Assembly: GCF_965228805.1 (NCBI RefSeq)
Contig: NZ_CBDDIE010000003.1
Span: forward strand, 3,782,001-3,846,000
Reading direction: 5' to 3'
DNA length: 64,000 nt
Source of the DNA: JASBTN01 sp965228805
GTDB taxonomy: Bacteria > Pseudomonadota > Alphaproteobacteria > Rhodobacterales > Rhodobacteraceae
Made by a program: the position numbers and the translations under genes. Positions 32,302-41,851 of this stretch are shown piece by piece. The first letter of the stretch is position 1, and each line of letters opens with the position of its first letter. A model generated the notes under the pieces. It did not search any database and was not told the DNA's origin. It worked only from the letters and a program-made list of their open reading frames with translations.

Positions 32302-33648
32302 TCAAAGGTTGGGGCCGAGTTCCAGTTTCGAGCCGTCTGAAAAACGGCTCAGCCGGAAACGGCCCAGGTCATGGCGCGGATCGAGCCCGCGCGCGAGGTC
32401 TGCGGTGATGCGGCCAAAGGCGGGGCCAATGCCGAAGCCGTGGCCGCACATGCCGGTGCAGGCGATCAGCCCCGGCAGCGCGTCGACCCGGTCCACCACC
32501 GGCACCACATCGGGCATGACGTCGATCATGCCCGCCCAGGCGCAGACAATCTCGGTCGGTCCAAGTTGCGGGAATGTCGCCGAAAAATCGCGCGCCATCT
32601 TGCGGACCTTACCCGCGTTCGGGGCCGGGTTCAGCACGCGCATCGCCTCGAACGGGCTGGGGTCGTCCAGCGCCCAGCGGCGGGGCGTGCGCCAGGCATC
32701 GGGATATCCCCGTGGCGACATCGGCAGGTACCGCGTGCCCAGCGGGTCGGCCAGGAGCTGCGGCAGGAACTGCTTGAACACACGGAAGGCATCCGGCCCC
32801 AGGAAGAGCTCGTGAAAGCCCGAGGCGGCCAAGGTATAACCGCCGCTCAAACGGCGCCGGAAGGCCAGTCGACCATCGACCGCCCCGCCGGCAAAAACCT
32901 CGGGCATTGGCGCGGTTTGCGCCACGGTAGCGCGCACGGACAGCTGGGGGATCGACACTCCGTGGCGGCGCAACAGCAGCGAGGACCAGGCACCGCCCGC
33001 CAGCACCACCTGTTCGGCCTTGACCCGCCCGGCTTCCGTGATCACGCCGGTGACCTGCCCCGCCTCGATATCCAACCCGCGCACCGCGCAGTCCTCGCGG
33101 ATCAGCGCGCCCTCCTGCGCGGCCAGCCGCGCCAGGGCGGGCACCGCCACGAAGGGTTCGGCCCGCATGTCCATTGAGGTCCAGAGCGCGCCGGGCCAAT
33201 TACGCGCCGCCCCCGGGATCAACTCGGACGTTTCCCGACGGCCGAGCATGCGTGTGTCCAGGTCATGGGCAAGCGCATTGGGCATCCAGCCCTCAAAATC
33301 CTCCACGTCCCGGTCACTGTCGGCCAGATAGGCCACGCCGGTGCGTTTCAGCCCGATATCGGTGTCCACCTGGTCGGCCAATTCGCGCCAGAGCCCGCGC
33401 GCCTCCAGCATGATCGGGATCTCGGCCGGGTCGCGCCCCTGCACCCGGATCCAGCCCCAGTTGCGGCTGGATTGTTCGGCGGCGATACGGCCCTTTTCGA
33501 GCAAAACCACCCGCTTGCCCGCCCGCGCGAGGTAAAGCGCGGTGGTCACCCCGATTACGCCGCCGCCGATCACCGCAACATCACAGGCCTCAGGCAATTC
33601 CGCTGCGTGTTGGATAGGTTGCGCGACAGAGATCGGGAAGGGCTTCAT
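32302..33648 (-). CDS. FAD-dependent amino-acid oxidoreductase (DAO family)
   Basis: 448 residues with an N-terminal Rossmann FAD fold CDVAVIGGGVIGVTTALYLARAGKRVVLLEKG near 24-55 and SSRNWGWIRVQGRDP, typical of D-amino-acid dehydrogenase or sarcosine/glycine oxidase-like enzymes. The C-terminal AGMIDVMPDVVPVVDRVDALPGLIACTGMCGHGFGIGPAFG closes the FAD site. Its substrate is not evident. Its ATG overlaps the stop of the argE-like gene, so the two are translated together. Confidence 0.85.
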   Translation of the reverse strand: MKPFPISVAQPIQHAAELPEACDVAVIGGGVIGVTTALYLARAGKRVVLLEKGRIAAEQSSRNWGWIRVQGRDPAEIPIMLEARGLWRELADQVDTDIGLKRTGVAYLADSDRDVEDFEGWMPNALAHDLDTRMLGRRETSELIPGAARNWPGALWTSMDMRAEPFVAVPALARLAAQEGALIREDCAVRGLDIEAGQVTGVITEAGRVKAEQVVLAGGAWSSLLLRRHGVSIPQLSVRATVAQTAPMPEVFAGGAVDGRLAFRRRLSGGYTLAASGFHELFLGPDAFRVFKQFLPQLLADPLGTRYLPMSPRGYPDAWRTPRRWALDDPSPFEAMRVLNPAPNAGKVRKMARDFSATFPQLGPTEIVCAWAGMIDVMPDVVPVVDRVDALPGLIACTGMCGHGFGIGPAFGRITADLARGLDPRHDLGRFRLSRFSDGSKLELGPNL

Positions 33649-34805
33649 CGCAAATGCTCGATCAGTTTCTGCAGAAAGGCCCAGCCGCGGTTGAACTCCT
33701 TCACGGTGATGAACTCGTTGGGCTGGTGGGCCTGTTCGATATTGCCCGGACCACAGACCACGGCGGAATAGCCGCCATCCTGGAACTGTCCGGCTTCGGT
33801 CGCGTAGCTGACCACGTGGGAGGCATTGTCGCCGGTCAACTGCCGCGCCAGCAGCTCAGCCGCACCGTCTTCTTCGGGGCGTAGACCTGGCACGGCGAAA
33901 CGGTCATTCACGTCGATCCGGGCATCCGGATGCACCGCCTGCATGGCGGCCTCGATGCGGCGCACCTCGTCCATGTAGAGCGCGCGCCAGGTCTCGGGCT
34001 CCTCGGTCGGCACGCAGCGGAAGGCCATGGTAAAGATACAGTCCTTGGCGGTGATATTGTTGGCCGTGCCGCCATGCACCTCGCCCACGTGGGAGGTGGT
34101 CCAGGGCGGGTCGAACATGGCGGCGATGGGATCCTTGTCGGCACGGGCCACCTTGTCATTCATGCGGTTGGCCCAGTCGATCAGCCGCGCGGCTTCATGC
34201 ACCGCCGAGACGCCCGTGTGCATGATCGAGCTGTGCACCTCATGTCCGCGCACGTGGGTTTCCAGCCCCAGCCCGCCCTTGTGGCCGGTGACCACCTGCA
34301 TTTCGGACGGCTCGCCAATGATGGCGGCGGAGGCGCGTGGCAGACGCTCGGCCATCTCGCGGATCATGCGGGGGGCGCCGACGCAGCCAACCTCCTCATC
34401 ATAGCTGAGCGCGATCTGCAGCGGGCGTTTGATCCCCGCCTCCAGCGCCAGCGGCACGGCAGCCAAAGCCAGGGCATCGAAGCCCTTCATGTCGCAGGTA
34501 CCGCGCCCGTAAAGCTTACCGTCCTTCTCGATCACCTCGAACGGGTCCGTGTCCCAGGCCTGACCGGCGACCGGCACCACGTCCGTGTGGCCCGACAGGA
34601 CCACGCCGCCTTCGACCTCGGGCCCGACATTGGCATAAAGGTTCGCCTTGGTGCCGTCGTCCGAATAGACCCGGTGCGCGCGCACCCCATGGGAGGCGAG
34701 GTAATCCTCGACCCAGTCGATCAGATCCAGGTTCGACACGTCGGATACGGTCGGGAAACTGACCAGTTTGTCCAAGATTTCTCGTGGGCCAAGCATTTGT
34801 TTCAT
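33645..34805 (-). CDS. argE: Acetylornithine deacetylase (ArgE) family
   Basis: 386-residue M20A metallopeptidase. The metal site appears in VVLSGHTDVVPV near 70, YGRGTCDMKGFDALALA near 100 and the IGEPSEMQVVTGHKG stretch near 160. The late QDGGYSAVVCGPGNIEQAHQPNE matches ArgE. It removes acetate from N-acetylornithine in arginine synthesis, but many alphaproteobacteria use ArgJ, and copies placed beside oxidoreductases may act on other N-acyl amino acids. The start may be MKQML or the internal Met four codons later. A downstream overlap with the FAD gene indicates one operon. Confidence 0.87.
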   Translation of the reverse strand: MKQMLGPREILDKLVSFPTVSDVSNLDLIDWVEDYLASHGVRAHRVYSDDGTKANLYANVGPEVEGGVVLSGHTDVVPVAGQAWDTDPFEVIEKDGKLYGRGTCDMKGFDALALAAVPLALEAGIKRPLQIALSYDEEVGCVGAPRMIREMAERLPRASAAIIGEPSEMQVVTGHKGGLGLETHVRGHEVHSSIMHTGVSAVHEAARLIDWANRMNDKVARADKDPIAAMFDPPWTTSHVGEVHGGTANNITAKDCIFTMAFRCVPTEEPETWRALYMDEVRRIEAAMQAVHPDARIDVNDRFAVPGLRPEEDGAAELLARQLTGDNASHVVSYATEAGQFQDGGYSAVVCGPGNIEQAHQPNEFITVKEFNRGWAFLQKLIEHLR

Positions 34806-34821
34806 AAGGGCTCTTTCAGCA

Positions 34822-35766
34822 TCAGGGCAGACGGTAATCGCCTACCAGAGGATAGTGGTCCGAGGGCCAGGCGCCCTCGAATTGTCGGTCGATCAGCCAG
34901 GGGCCGCCCACCTGTTCGATTTGGGGGCTGTGAGCGATGCGGTCAATCGCACCGAACAGATGGGTGCCGGTGTTGAAGTGGAAACTGGCGCCGATCGCCT
35001 CGCGGATCGACAGGCCGGACCGGCGCAGGATCTGCACCGTGCGCCAGCCGGACAGCGCATTGGTATCGCCCAGGACGAAGACCATTTGCCCCCGTTCCAG
35101 CATTGGGGCGACCCGGTCGCTGACCTCGCGCGCGGCCTGGCGTTGGCGGTCCTGATCGGCGTGGTGAAAATGCACATTGTAGACCTGGAACCGCTGCCCG
35201 TCCCGCGTGGCAAACCTCGCCCATGTGCAATAGTAGGCCCAACCCTGGCGCGCGCGCAGCAGCCGGTCGATGCGGCTATCCTCGCTTTGCCCCGGCTGAT
35301 CGCAGTGGAACCAGCCCTGGTCCAGAAGGCGCAGCCGGTCGCGGCGATAGAACACCGCCTGGCCGGAGGGAAAATCCGCCCCGTCCCCGGCCGCGGCCAC
35401 GCCGTAGCCCGGGTTGCGCGCGCTGAGCCAGGCCAGCGCCAGGTTTTCGCCCGCACGACCCCGTTCGGGGATGGTGGCCAGTTCCTGAAAACCGATCAGG
35501 TCCGCGTCCAGCGCCTTGAAAGCCGCGTCCAGCCCGTGTTTGCGCCCCTCCCAATCGGCTAGCGACCACGGCCCCTCGGCCAGATCGGCGCGGATGAAAT
35601 GCACGTTATAGGAGGCGATGCGCAGCGTCTCGGCGGCGCGGGGTGGCAGAGGCTGGCCTGGCGTACCCGGATCCGGGTGTGGGGCAGTGCAGGCAGAAAG
35701 CCATAGGGCAGAGAGCCCCACCAGCAGCGCGAGAATGCCGCGCCGGATCTGCCGCCCGCCGCTCAT
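34822..35766 (-). CDS. Lipoprotein endonuclease/exonuclease/phosphatase family protein
   Basis: 314 residues with a lipoprotein signal: hydrophobic segment, LWLSAC at residues 21-26, lipidated Cys26. The rest is an EEP fold: RIASYNVHF near 50, IGFQELATIPERG with the catalytic Glu, YNVHFHHADQDRQRQA near 195, VLGDTNALSG near 230 and WPSDHYPLVGDY at the end, with the DH pair of the active site. A phosphodiesterase or nuclease facing the periplasm or outer membrane is predicted. It ends 16 bases before the argE-like start and runs in the same direction. Confidence 0.87.
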   Translation of the reverse strand: MSGGRQIRRGILALLVGLSALWLSACTAPHPDPGTPGQPLPPRAAETLRIASYNVHFIRADLAEGPWSLADWEGRKHGLDAAFKALDADLIGFQELATIPERGRAGENLALAWLSARNPGYGVAAAGDGADFPSGQAVFYRRDRLRLLDQGWFHCDQPGQSEDSRIDRLLRARQGWAYYCTWARFATRDGQRFQVYNVHFHHADQDRQRQAAREVSDRVAPMLERGQMVFVLGDTNALSGWRTVQILRRSGLSIREAIGASFHFNTGTHLFGAIDRIAHSPQIEQVGGPWLIDRQFEGAWPSDHYPLVGDYRLP

Positions 35767-35803
35767 CGGAGCCCGTCGCGTGGATAGGCGCCCCCGGTCA
35801 TGA

Positions 35804-37624
35804 TCAGTACCCGCTGTCGGAGGTCATCACGAAATGGCCCGGGGTGACTTCCTTGTATTCAGAGGGGCCCGGCGTATAGCCAATCGGGTGAATAGGCGAC
35901 GGGATCGGCTTGAAATTCAAGTCCTTTTCCGATTTGCGCCGGGTTGGGTCGGCAATCGGCACCGCGCTCATCAAAGCCTGGGTATAGGGGTGCTGAGGGT
36001 TCTCGAACACCGCAGCGCGCGGGCCCATTTCGACGATGCGGCCCAGATACATGACGCCGACATCATGGCTGACCCGTTCGACCACCGCCATGTCGTGAGA
36101 GATGAACAGGTAGCTCAGGTTCAGTTCGGCCTGCAGCTCCATCATCAGGTTCAGAACCTGCGCCTGCACCGATACGTCCAGCGCCGAAACGGCCTCATCC
36201 GCGACGATCAGTTTCGGGTTCAGGGCAAGCGCGCGGGCGATGGCGACGCGCTGGCGTTGCCCACCTGACAGTTCATGCGGGAAGCGGCGCAGGAAGCTGC
36301 GCGGCAGCTCCACACGGTCAAACAGGGTCGCCACGCGATCCTGCAGCTCCCCGCCCGAGGCGATGTTGTAGTTGCGCAGCGGTTCGGCCACCTGATCGAC
36401 CAGCGTCATCTGCGGGTTCAGCGAGGCGAACGGGTCCTGAAACACCATCTGCATGTCGCGCCGCGCCTTTTGCAGCTCGGTCTGTGAAAGCGCCAGCACA
36501 TCCACACCGTCCAGGGTCACCTGCCCCGAAAGCGGCTCGACCAGACGCAGGATCGACCGCCCGGCAGAGGATTTGCCGCAGCCCGATTCGCCCACCAGCG
36601 ACAGGGTACGGCCCTTGTTGAGCTTGAAGGACACGTCCTCAACCGCGTGCACATTCGCCACCGTACGGCGGAAGAACCCGCCCTTCACGGGGAAGCGCGT
36701 GGTCAGGTTCTTCACCTCCAACAGCACCTCGTCCGAACCGGGAATCGGCGCGGTGTAATGCTGTTCAACGCCCAGCAGCTTCATCGGCTCGGGCGCCGCC
36801 TTGCCGGTCATGTCGCCCAATTTCGGCACCGCCGCCAGCAGAGCTTTGGTGTAATCGTGCTGCGGATCGGCGAAGATCTGTTCGACAGTGCCTTCCTCGA
36901 CCTTGTTGCCGCGGAACATGACGACCACGCGGTCGGCCATCTGCGCGACCACGGCCATGTCATGGGTAATGAACATCACCGCCGTGCCGGTCTCGCGTTT
37001 CAGCCGGTCCATCAGGGCCAGGATTTCGGCCTGGATCGTGACATCGAGCGCGGTGGTCGGTTCATCGGCGATCAAGAGGCGCGGTTTGCAGGCCATGGCC
37101 ATGGCGATCACCACGCGCTGGCGCATGCCGCCAGACAACTCGTGCGGGTATTGCTTAAGGCGTCGTTCGGGTTCCGGGATGCGCACCTGTTTGAGCAGCT
37201 CAATGGCGCGGGCGTCGGCCTCCTTACGGGAAAGGCCTTCGTGAAGGCGCAGGCCTTCGGTCAGCTGCCAGCCGACCGTGAAGGTCGGATTGAGCGCGGT
37301 CATCGGCTCCTGGAAGATCATACCGATCTCGTTGCCGCGAATCGTGCGCATCGAATCCTGATCGCTGTCGCGCAGGTCCATGACCCCGCCGCCCTTGCGG
37401 TCAAACAGGAGCTTGCCGTCGGCAATCTCGCCGCCGCCGAACTCCACCAGGCGCATCAGCGACAGCGACGAGACCGACTTGCCGGAGCCGGATTCACCAA
37501 CGATGCAGACGGTTTCGCCCGGCATCACCTCGAAACTGACATCCTCGACACCCGTGACCGGGCCGTCCTTGGTCTGAAATTCCACGCGCAGATTGCGGAT
37601 CGCGGCAATGGGCTGATCCAACAT
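35804..37624 (-). CDS. Peptide ABC transporter, dual ATP-binding protein
   Basis: 606 residues from ATG 37624, with GGGAGGGG just upstream. Two complete ABC ATPase halves are fused: Walker A GESGSGKS and GESGCGKSS, signatures LSGGMRQR and LSGGQRQR, Walker B LLIADEPT and LIVADEAV. Each half carries the C-terminal oligopeptide-type (oligo_HPY) region. It is the DppD-DppF type fused, as in GsiA/YejF systems, and powers import with the binding protein and two permeases encoded divergently at 37948-41640. Confidence 0.93.
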   Translation of the reverse strand: MLDQPIAAIRNLRVEFQTKDGPVTGVEDVSFEVMPGETVCIVGESGSGKSVSSLSLMRLVEFGGGEIADGKLLFDRKGGGVMDLRDSDQDSMRTIRGNEIGMIFQEPMTALNPTFTVGWQLTEGLRLHEGLSRKEADARAIELLKQVRIPEPERRLKQYPHELSGGMRQRVVIAMAMACKPRLLIADEPTTALDVTIQAEILALMDRLKRETGTAVMFITHDMAVVAQMADRVVVMFRGNKVEEGTVEQIFADPQHDYTKALLAAVPKLGDMTGKAAPEPMKLLGVEQHYTAPIPGSDEVLLEVKNLTTRFPVKGGFFRRTVANVHAVEDVSFKLNKGRTLSLVGESGCGKSSAGRSILRLVEPLSGQVTLDGVDVLALSQTELQKARRDMQMVFQDPFASLNPQMTLVDQVAEPLRNYNIASGGELQDRVATLFDRVELPRSFLRRFPHELSGGQRQRVAIARALALNPKLIVADEAVSALDVSVQAQVLNLMMELQAELNLSYLFISHDMAVVERVSHDVGVMYLGRIVEMGPRAAVFENPQHPYTQALMSAVPIADPTRRKSEKDLNFKPIPSPIHPIGYTPGPSEYKEVTPGHFVMTSDSGY

Positions 37625-37947
37625 GGTCACCCCTCCCCTGATTTATCATTATGGCGGGCGTTCTGGACGCCTCATTGCCGGGCACGCTATCGCCGGGGCG
37701 GCAGAATTGTCAAATCCACCGTTGGCGCAAACAGGTCCTGCGCCCATTCCCCTGCGTAATTTTTGATCAAAGGGTTGCTTTTTTGCGAAAACGTGTTTGA
37801 GTGACGGGCAGGTCCGACGGGGACGGATCGCAAGAAAAGGGTGAAAACACCCAACAACAAGCTGAACGTTCCTTCGGGCAAAAAACTGAAAAAACTCGAT
37901 TTTTTCGGGGAGAGAAAGACACGCAAGTGTCCAACAAGGAGTGTAGC
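37625..37947. other. Divergent control region between the two halves of the peptide transporter locus
   Basis: 323 bases without a gene, between the ATPase gene (minus) and the binding-protein gene (plus), so it must hold both promoters. It is AT-rich from 37755. Seen: the 10-bp palindrome TTTGATCAAA (37762-37771), A- and T-runs near 37880-37910, and a short hairpin GACAC-GCAA-GTGTC (37918-37931) 5-6 bases ahead of the AAGGAG ribosome site. I could not settle -35/-10 pairs. Confidence 0.6.
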
Positions 37948-39651
37948 ATGAAATTCAAGACAGCCCTTCTGGGGGCCGCTGCCGCTGTGGCGCTGACCCC
38001 TTTGGCCGCTCAGGCTGAACGCGGGTCCGACGGCCACCTGAACATCATCTATTGGCAGGCCGCGTCGATCCTGAACCCGTTCCTGTCGGGCGGGACCAAG
38101 GACACCGAGGCCGCCTCGATGGTGATCGAACCGCTGGCGCGCTACGATGAAAACGGCAATATGCTGCCTTGGCTGGTCGAGGAAATCCCGACCGTGGCCA
38201 ATGGTGGCGTGGCCGAGGATCTGACCTCGATCACCTGGAAACTGCTGCCGGGCATCAAATGGTCGGACGGCACCGATTTCACCGCCCATGACGTGGTCTT
38301 TACCGCCGAATACTGCATGCATCCCGAAGGCGGCTGCCAGCAGGAAACCAAGTTCGACGGCGTTCAGTCGGTCGAAGCGCTGGACGATCTGACCGTGAAG
38401 GTTACCTTCACCACGCCCAAGCCCTTCCCCTATTCGGCCTTCGTGGGCGTTGAAAGCCCGATCATCCAGGCCGCACAGTTTGCCGACTGCCTGGGCGCCA
38501 AGGCCCCGGAATGCACCGCCGCCAACTTCGGCCCGCATGGCACCGGCCCGTTCCGCGTGACTGAGTTCAAGGCCAATGACGTGATCTCGCTTGAGGCGAA
38601 CCCGCATTACCGTGATGCGGCGAAACCGGCCTTCGCCACCGTGACCTTCAAGGGCGGCGGGGATGCTGCAGCCGCCGCGCGTGCGGTGCTGGAAACCGGC
38701 GAGTTCGACTACGCCTGGAACCTGCAGATCGACCCGACGATCCTGGCCCAGATGGCCCAAGCTGGACGCGGCCAGGTGGTCAGCTCCTTCGGCACGTCGG
38801 TGGAACGCCTGATGGTGAACCTGTCGAACCCGGACCCGGCGCTGGGTGACAAACGCTCGACCCTGGAAGGTGGGCCGCATCCCTATCTGACCGATCCAGC
38901 CGTGCGCCGCGCCCTGTCGCTGGCGATCGACCGCGGCATCGTATCGGAAGTGGGCTATGGCGCTGCGGGCAAGCCGACCTGCAACGTTCTGCCGGCCCCG
39001 GCCATCTATGCCTCGACCGCCAATGACGAATGCCTGACCCAGGACATCGCCATGGCGAACCAGATCCTGGACGAAGCCGGTTGGGTCAAGGGCGGTGACG
39101 GCATTCGCGCCAAGGATGGTGTGCGCCTGTCGATCCTCTATCAGACCTCGACCAACGCGGTGCGTCAGGACACTCAGGCGCTGCTGAAGGCCTGGTGGGC
39201 GGAAATCGGTGTGGAAACCGAGCTGAAGAACATCGACGCCGGTGTCTTCTTCGGCGGCGACCAGTCCAGCCCGGACACCTATCAGAAGCTGTTCGCCGAC
39301 ATCGAGATGTACACGAACAACTTCGCGGGCACCGACCCGGAAGCCTACATGGGCAACTGGGCCTGCGACGAAATCCCGATGCCGTCCAACAACTGGCTGG
39401 GGTCGAACATGCCGCGTTACTGTGACCCGGCCTATGACGCCCTGGTCGCCAAGATGGCCCAGACCGCCGCGCTGGAAGAGCGCGCGGTGATCGCCAAGGA
39501 GATGAACGACATGCTGATGCAGGCGGGCGCGATGATCCCGCTGGTTCACCGTGGCGACGTCTCGGCCCATTCGAACACGCTGGAAGGCGTTCGGATGAAC
39601 TCCTGGGACAGCGAGCTGTGGAACATCGCCGACTGGACCCGCGCGAACTGA
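37948..39651 (+). CDS. Peptide ABC transporter substrate-binding protein
   Basis: 567 residues from ATG 37948, with AAGGAG ahead. A signal peptide (MKFKTALLGAAAAVALTPLAAQA) directs export; the mature part is an SBP_bac_5 (DppA/OppA class) protein. Landmarks include NIIYWQAASILNPFLSGGTKD at the start, WKLLPGIKWSDGTDFTAHDVVFT near 100, GTGPFRVTEFKANDVISLEANPHYR near 195 and the C-terminal LWNIADWTRAN. It would capture peptides or similar ligands in the periplasm for the permeases that follow. Antisense frames here are artefacts. Confidence 0.95.
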   Translation: MKFKTALLGAAAAVALTPLAAQAERGSDGHLNIIYWQAASILNPFLSGGTKDTEAASMVIEPLARYDENGNMLPWLVEEIPTVANGGVAEDLTSITWKLLPGIKWSDGTDFTAHDVVFTAEYCMHPEGGCQQETKFDGVQSVEALDDLTVKVTFTTPKPFPYSAFVGVESPIIQAAQFADCLGAKAPECTAANFGPHGTGPFRVTEFKANDVISLEANPHYRDAAKPAFATVTFKGGGDAAAAARAVLETGEFDYAWNLQIDPTILAQMAQAGRGQVVSSFGTSVERLMVNLSNPDPALGDKRSTLEGGPHPYLTDPAVRRALSLAIDRGIVSEVGYGAAGKPTCNVLPAPAIYASTANDECLTQDIAMANQILDEAGWVKGGDGIRAKDGVRLSILYQTSTNAVRQDTQALLKAWWAEIGVETELKNIDAGVFFGGDQSSPDTYQKLFADIEMYTNNFAGTDPEAYMGNWACDEIPMPSNNWLGSNMPRYCDPAYDALVAKMAQTAALEERAVIAKEMNDMLMQAGAMIPLVHRGDVSAHSNTLEGVRMNSWDSELWNIADWTRAN

Positions 39652-39716
39652 ACCACCCCTGCCCTTCGACCCGTCCCCTGACCGGGGGCGGGTCACTTAC
39701 ATGACGGACCCCGCTC

Positions 39717-40727
39717 ATGCTGACGTATACCCTCCGGCGGCTGATGTTCACCATCCCGGTGCTTCTGTTCATCAGCTTCATCATCTTCCTTCTTCTGGAC
39801 ATGGCGCCGAACGATCCCACCGGGAACCTGCCCATGACCATCCCGCCCGAAGTGCGCGAGAAGATCCGCGAGAGCCTTGGACTGGGCCAGCCGATCCACG
39901 TGCGCTACTTCAAATGGTGCGTGCAGTTCTTCATCAACGAGCCCCTGAACGTGATCGAACAATGGTTCGACATTACCATCGGCACCGGCGAGCGCCTGCG
40001 GGTACAGAGCTGGGCCACACGTTCGCCTGTGGTCGACCTGATCGTCGAGCGCCTGCCCCAGACCCTCTGGGTCGTGGGCATGTCCTATGTGGTGGGCATC
40101 CTGATCGCGATCCCGATCGGCGTGATCTCGGCCTATAAGCAATACAGCTGGTTCGACCAGTTCGGCACCTTCGTCTCGATGGTCGGCTTTTCCGTGCCCA
40201 CCTTCTTTACCGGCGTGTTGATGATCGTCATCTTCGCTGTCTGGCTGGGCTGGTTCCCGTCGATCTATGACACCACGCACCAGGTCACCGATTGGGACAG
40301 TTTCGTGTTCCAGATCCGCCAGATGGCCATGCCGGTCTTCGTGCTCGCGCTTTACAACGCGGCGCAGATCAGCCGGTTCATGCGCGCCTCGATGCTGGAC
40401 AACCTGAATCAGGACTATGTGCGTACGGCCCGCGCCAAGGGCGTGAAGGAACGCACGGTTCTGCTGATCCATGTGCTGCGTAACTCGCTCATCCCGGTCG
40501 TGACCGTGATCGCCCTGGGCGTGCCGCAGGTCTTCGGCGGTGCCATCATCACCGAGCAGGTGTTCAAGGTGAACGGCCTCGGCCAGTTGCTGATCATTGG
40601 CATTCAAGGCGCCGATATCCCGCTGGTGCAGACGCTGACCTTCATCTTCGCGGTGCTGATCGTGATCTTCAACCTTGTCGCAGACATCCTCTACGGCATT
40701 CTTGACCCGAGGATCCGCTATGACTGA
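39717..40727 (+). CDS. Peptide ABC transporter permease (DppB type)
   Basis: 336 residues with six predicted membrane helices. The first (LRRLMFTIPVLLFISFIIFLLLDM) is followed by a periplasmic loop of about 100 residues. The cytoplasmic coupling segment RTARAKGVKERTVLLIHVLRNSLIPVVTVI near 245-270 carries the EAA-like motif that meets the ATPase. Such proteins pair with a DppC-type permease, here the next gene, which overlaps by 8 bases. Confidence 0.95.
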   Translation: MLTYTLRRLMFTIPVLLFISFIIFLLLDMAPNDPTGNLPMTIPPEVREKIRESLGLGQPIHVRYFKWCVQFFINEPLNVIEQWFDITIGTGERLRVQSWATRSPVVDLIVERLPQTLWVVGMSYVVGILIAIPIGVISAYKQYSWFDQFGTFVSMVGFSVPTFFTGVLMIVIFAVWLGWFPSIYDTTHQVTDWDSFVFQIRQMAMPVFVLALYNAAQISRFMRASMLDNLNQDYVRTARAKGVKERTVLLIHVLRNSLIPVVTVIALGVPQVFGGAIITEQVFKVNGLGQLLIIGIQGADIPLVQTLTFIFAVLIVIFNLVADILYGILDPRIRYD

Positions 40728-41640
40728 GACAAACATCCTCGTCGAAGCCGAACCGACACAACCGATCCAGAGCCAATGGCGCGACGTGTGGTTGCAGTTC
40801 CGCAGCCATCCGGGTGCGATGATCGGCATGGGGTTCTTCCTGACCGTCTCGCTTCTGGTCACTGTCGGCCCGTGGGTCTGGACCCTGGATCCGGCTGCCC
40901 CCGATATCCTGTCGCGCAACCAGGGACCAAGCTGGGCCCATCCGATGGGCACGGACCAGCTGGGCCGCGACACGTTTGCGGCCATGCTGCAGGGCGGGCG
41001 CGTCTCGCTTCTGGTCGGCGTGACGGCCATGTTCCTGGCGCTGGTCCTAGGCACGCTGGTCGGCGTGCTGGCGGGCTATTTCAAGCGGCTGGACGGGTTC
41101 CTGATGCGTCTGACCGACCTGTTCCTGGCCCTGCCCCTGCTGCCGCTTCTGCTGGTGATCATCATGCTCTGGCGCGACACGCTGCGCGCCTGGCTGGGGC
41201 CGGAGATGGGCGTGTTCCTGCTGATCGTCTTCGTCATCGGCATTACCAGCTGGATGCAGACCGCACGGATCGTGCGGGGCGATGTGCTGGCCCTGAAGGA
41301 ACAGGAATTCATCATGGCCGCCCGGTCGATCGGCACCACGCCACGGCGCATGATCAACCGGCATATCCTGCCCAATGTGGTCAGCCCGATCATGGTCTCG
41401 GCCACCCTGGGCATCGCCAATGCGATCATCACCGAAAGCGCCCTGTCCTTCCTGGGCCTGGGCTTCCCCTCGGACTATCCGACCTGGGGCAAGCTTCTGA
41501 ACGACGCGGTGAACTTCGTGCAGATCCACCCCGAGCGCGTGCTCTGGCCCGGTGCGGCGATCTCGCTGACCGTGCTCAGCGTGAACTACATCGGCGACGG
41601 GCTGCGCGATGCGCTGGATCCGCGCATTCGCGGGCGTTGA
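40720..41640 (+). CDS. Peptide ABC transporter permease (DppC type)
   Basis: 306 residues from ATG 40720, inside the end of the previous permease. The N-terminal region (WRDVWLQFRSHPGAMIGMGFF) contains the DppC/OppC-specific first helix, then GTDQLGRDTFAAMLQGGRVSLLVGV near 85 and the coupling motif AARSIGTTPRRMINRHILPNVVSP near 210. The final IGDGLRDALDPRIRGR is the family end. It completes the importer, and a strong terminator follows 36 bases later. Confidence 0.95.
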   Translation: MTETNILVEAEPTQPIQSQWRDVWLQFRSHPGAMIGMGFFLTVSLLVTVGPWVWTLDPAAPDILSRNQGPSWAHPMGTDQLGRDTFAAMLQGGRVSLLVGVTAMFLALVLGTLVGVLAGYFKRLDGFLMRLTDLFLALPLLPLLLVIIMLWRDTLRAWLGPEMGVFLLIVFVIGITSWMQTARIVRGDVLALKEQEFIMAARSIGTTPRRMINRHILPNVVSPIMVSATLGIANAIITESALSFLGLGFPSDYPTWGKLLNDAVNFVQIHPERVLWPGAAISLTVLSVNYIGDGLRDALDPRIRGR

Positions 41641-41676
41641 TCGCGCGGCGCAGAAAAGAACGGCTTCGGCCACAGG

Positions 41677-41700
41677 CGGCGCCCCTTGGGGCGCCGTTTT
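41677..41700 (+). terminator. Rho-independent terminator of the peptide transporter operon
   Basis: CGGCGCCCC-TT-GGGGCGCCG (41677-41685 with 41688-41696), followed by TTTT, lies 36 bases after the second permease. In RNA the two-base loop would open to four. Confidence 0.85.
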
Positions 41701-41784
41701 GCTATCTGGGTTCGATGCAGGAGGGTGTTTCCAGAGCAAGCCCCAGAGCGGAACATTGTTCCGCCGCCCACAACAGAATCACAC

Positions 41785-41808
41785 ATTCACATGCTTGCTT
41801 GTGTGAAT
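41785..41808 (+). promoter_or_regulatory. Palindromic operator-like site upstream of the YeeE/YedE gene
   Basis: ATTCACA-N10-TGTGAAT has perfect 7-bp arms and lies 43 bases ahead of the transporter ATG in an otherwise AT-rich spacer. ATTC..GAAT half-sites occur in operators of sulfide-responsive ArsR-type repressors (SqrR/BigR), which would suit a sulfur transporter, but the spacing here differs (10 rather than the usual 8), so this is tentative. Confidence 0.5.
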
Positions 41809-41851
41809 TTTTCCGGCCATTGGGACCAAAATTCCAGTGCGGAGCAATTCC

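Noticed and set aside
37687..39696. 669-residue minus-strand frame opposite the peptide-binding protein gene
   Set aside because: Opposes a gene with signal peptide and SBP_bac_5 motifs; composition artefact.
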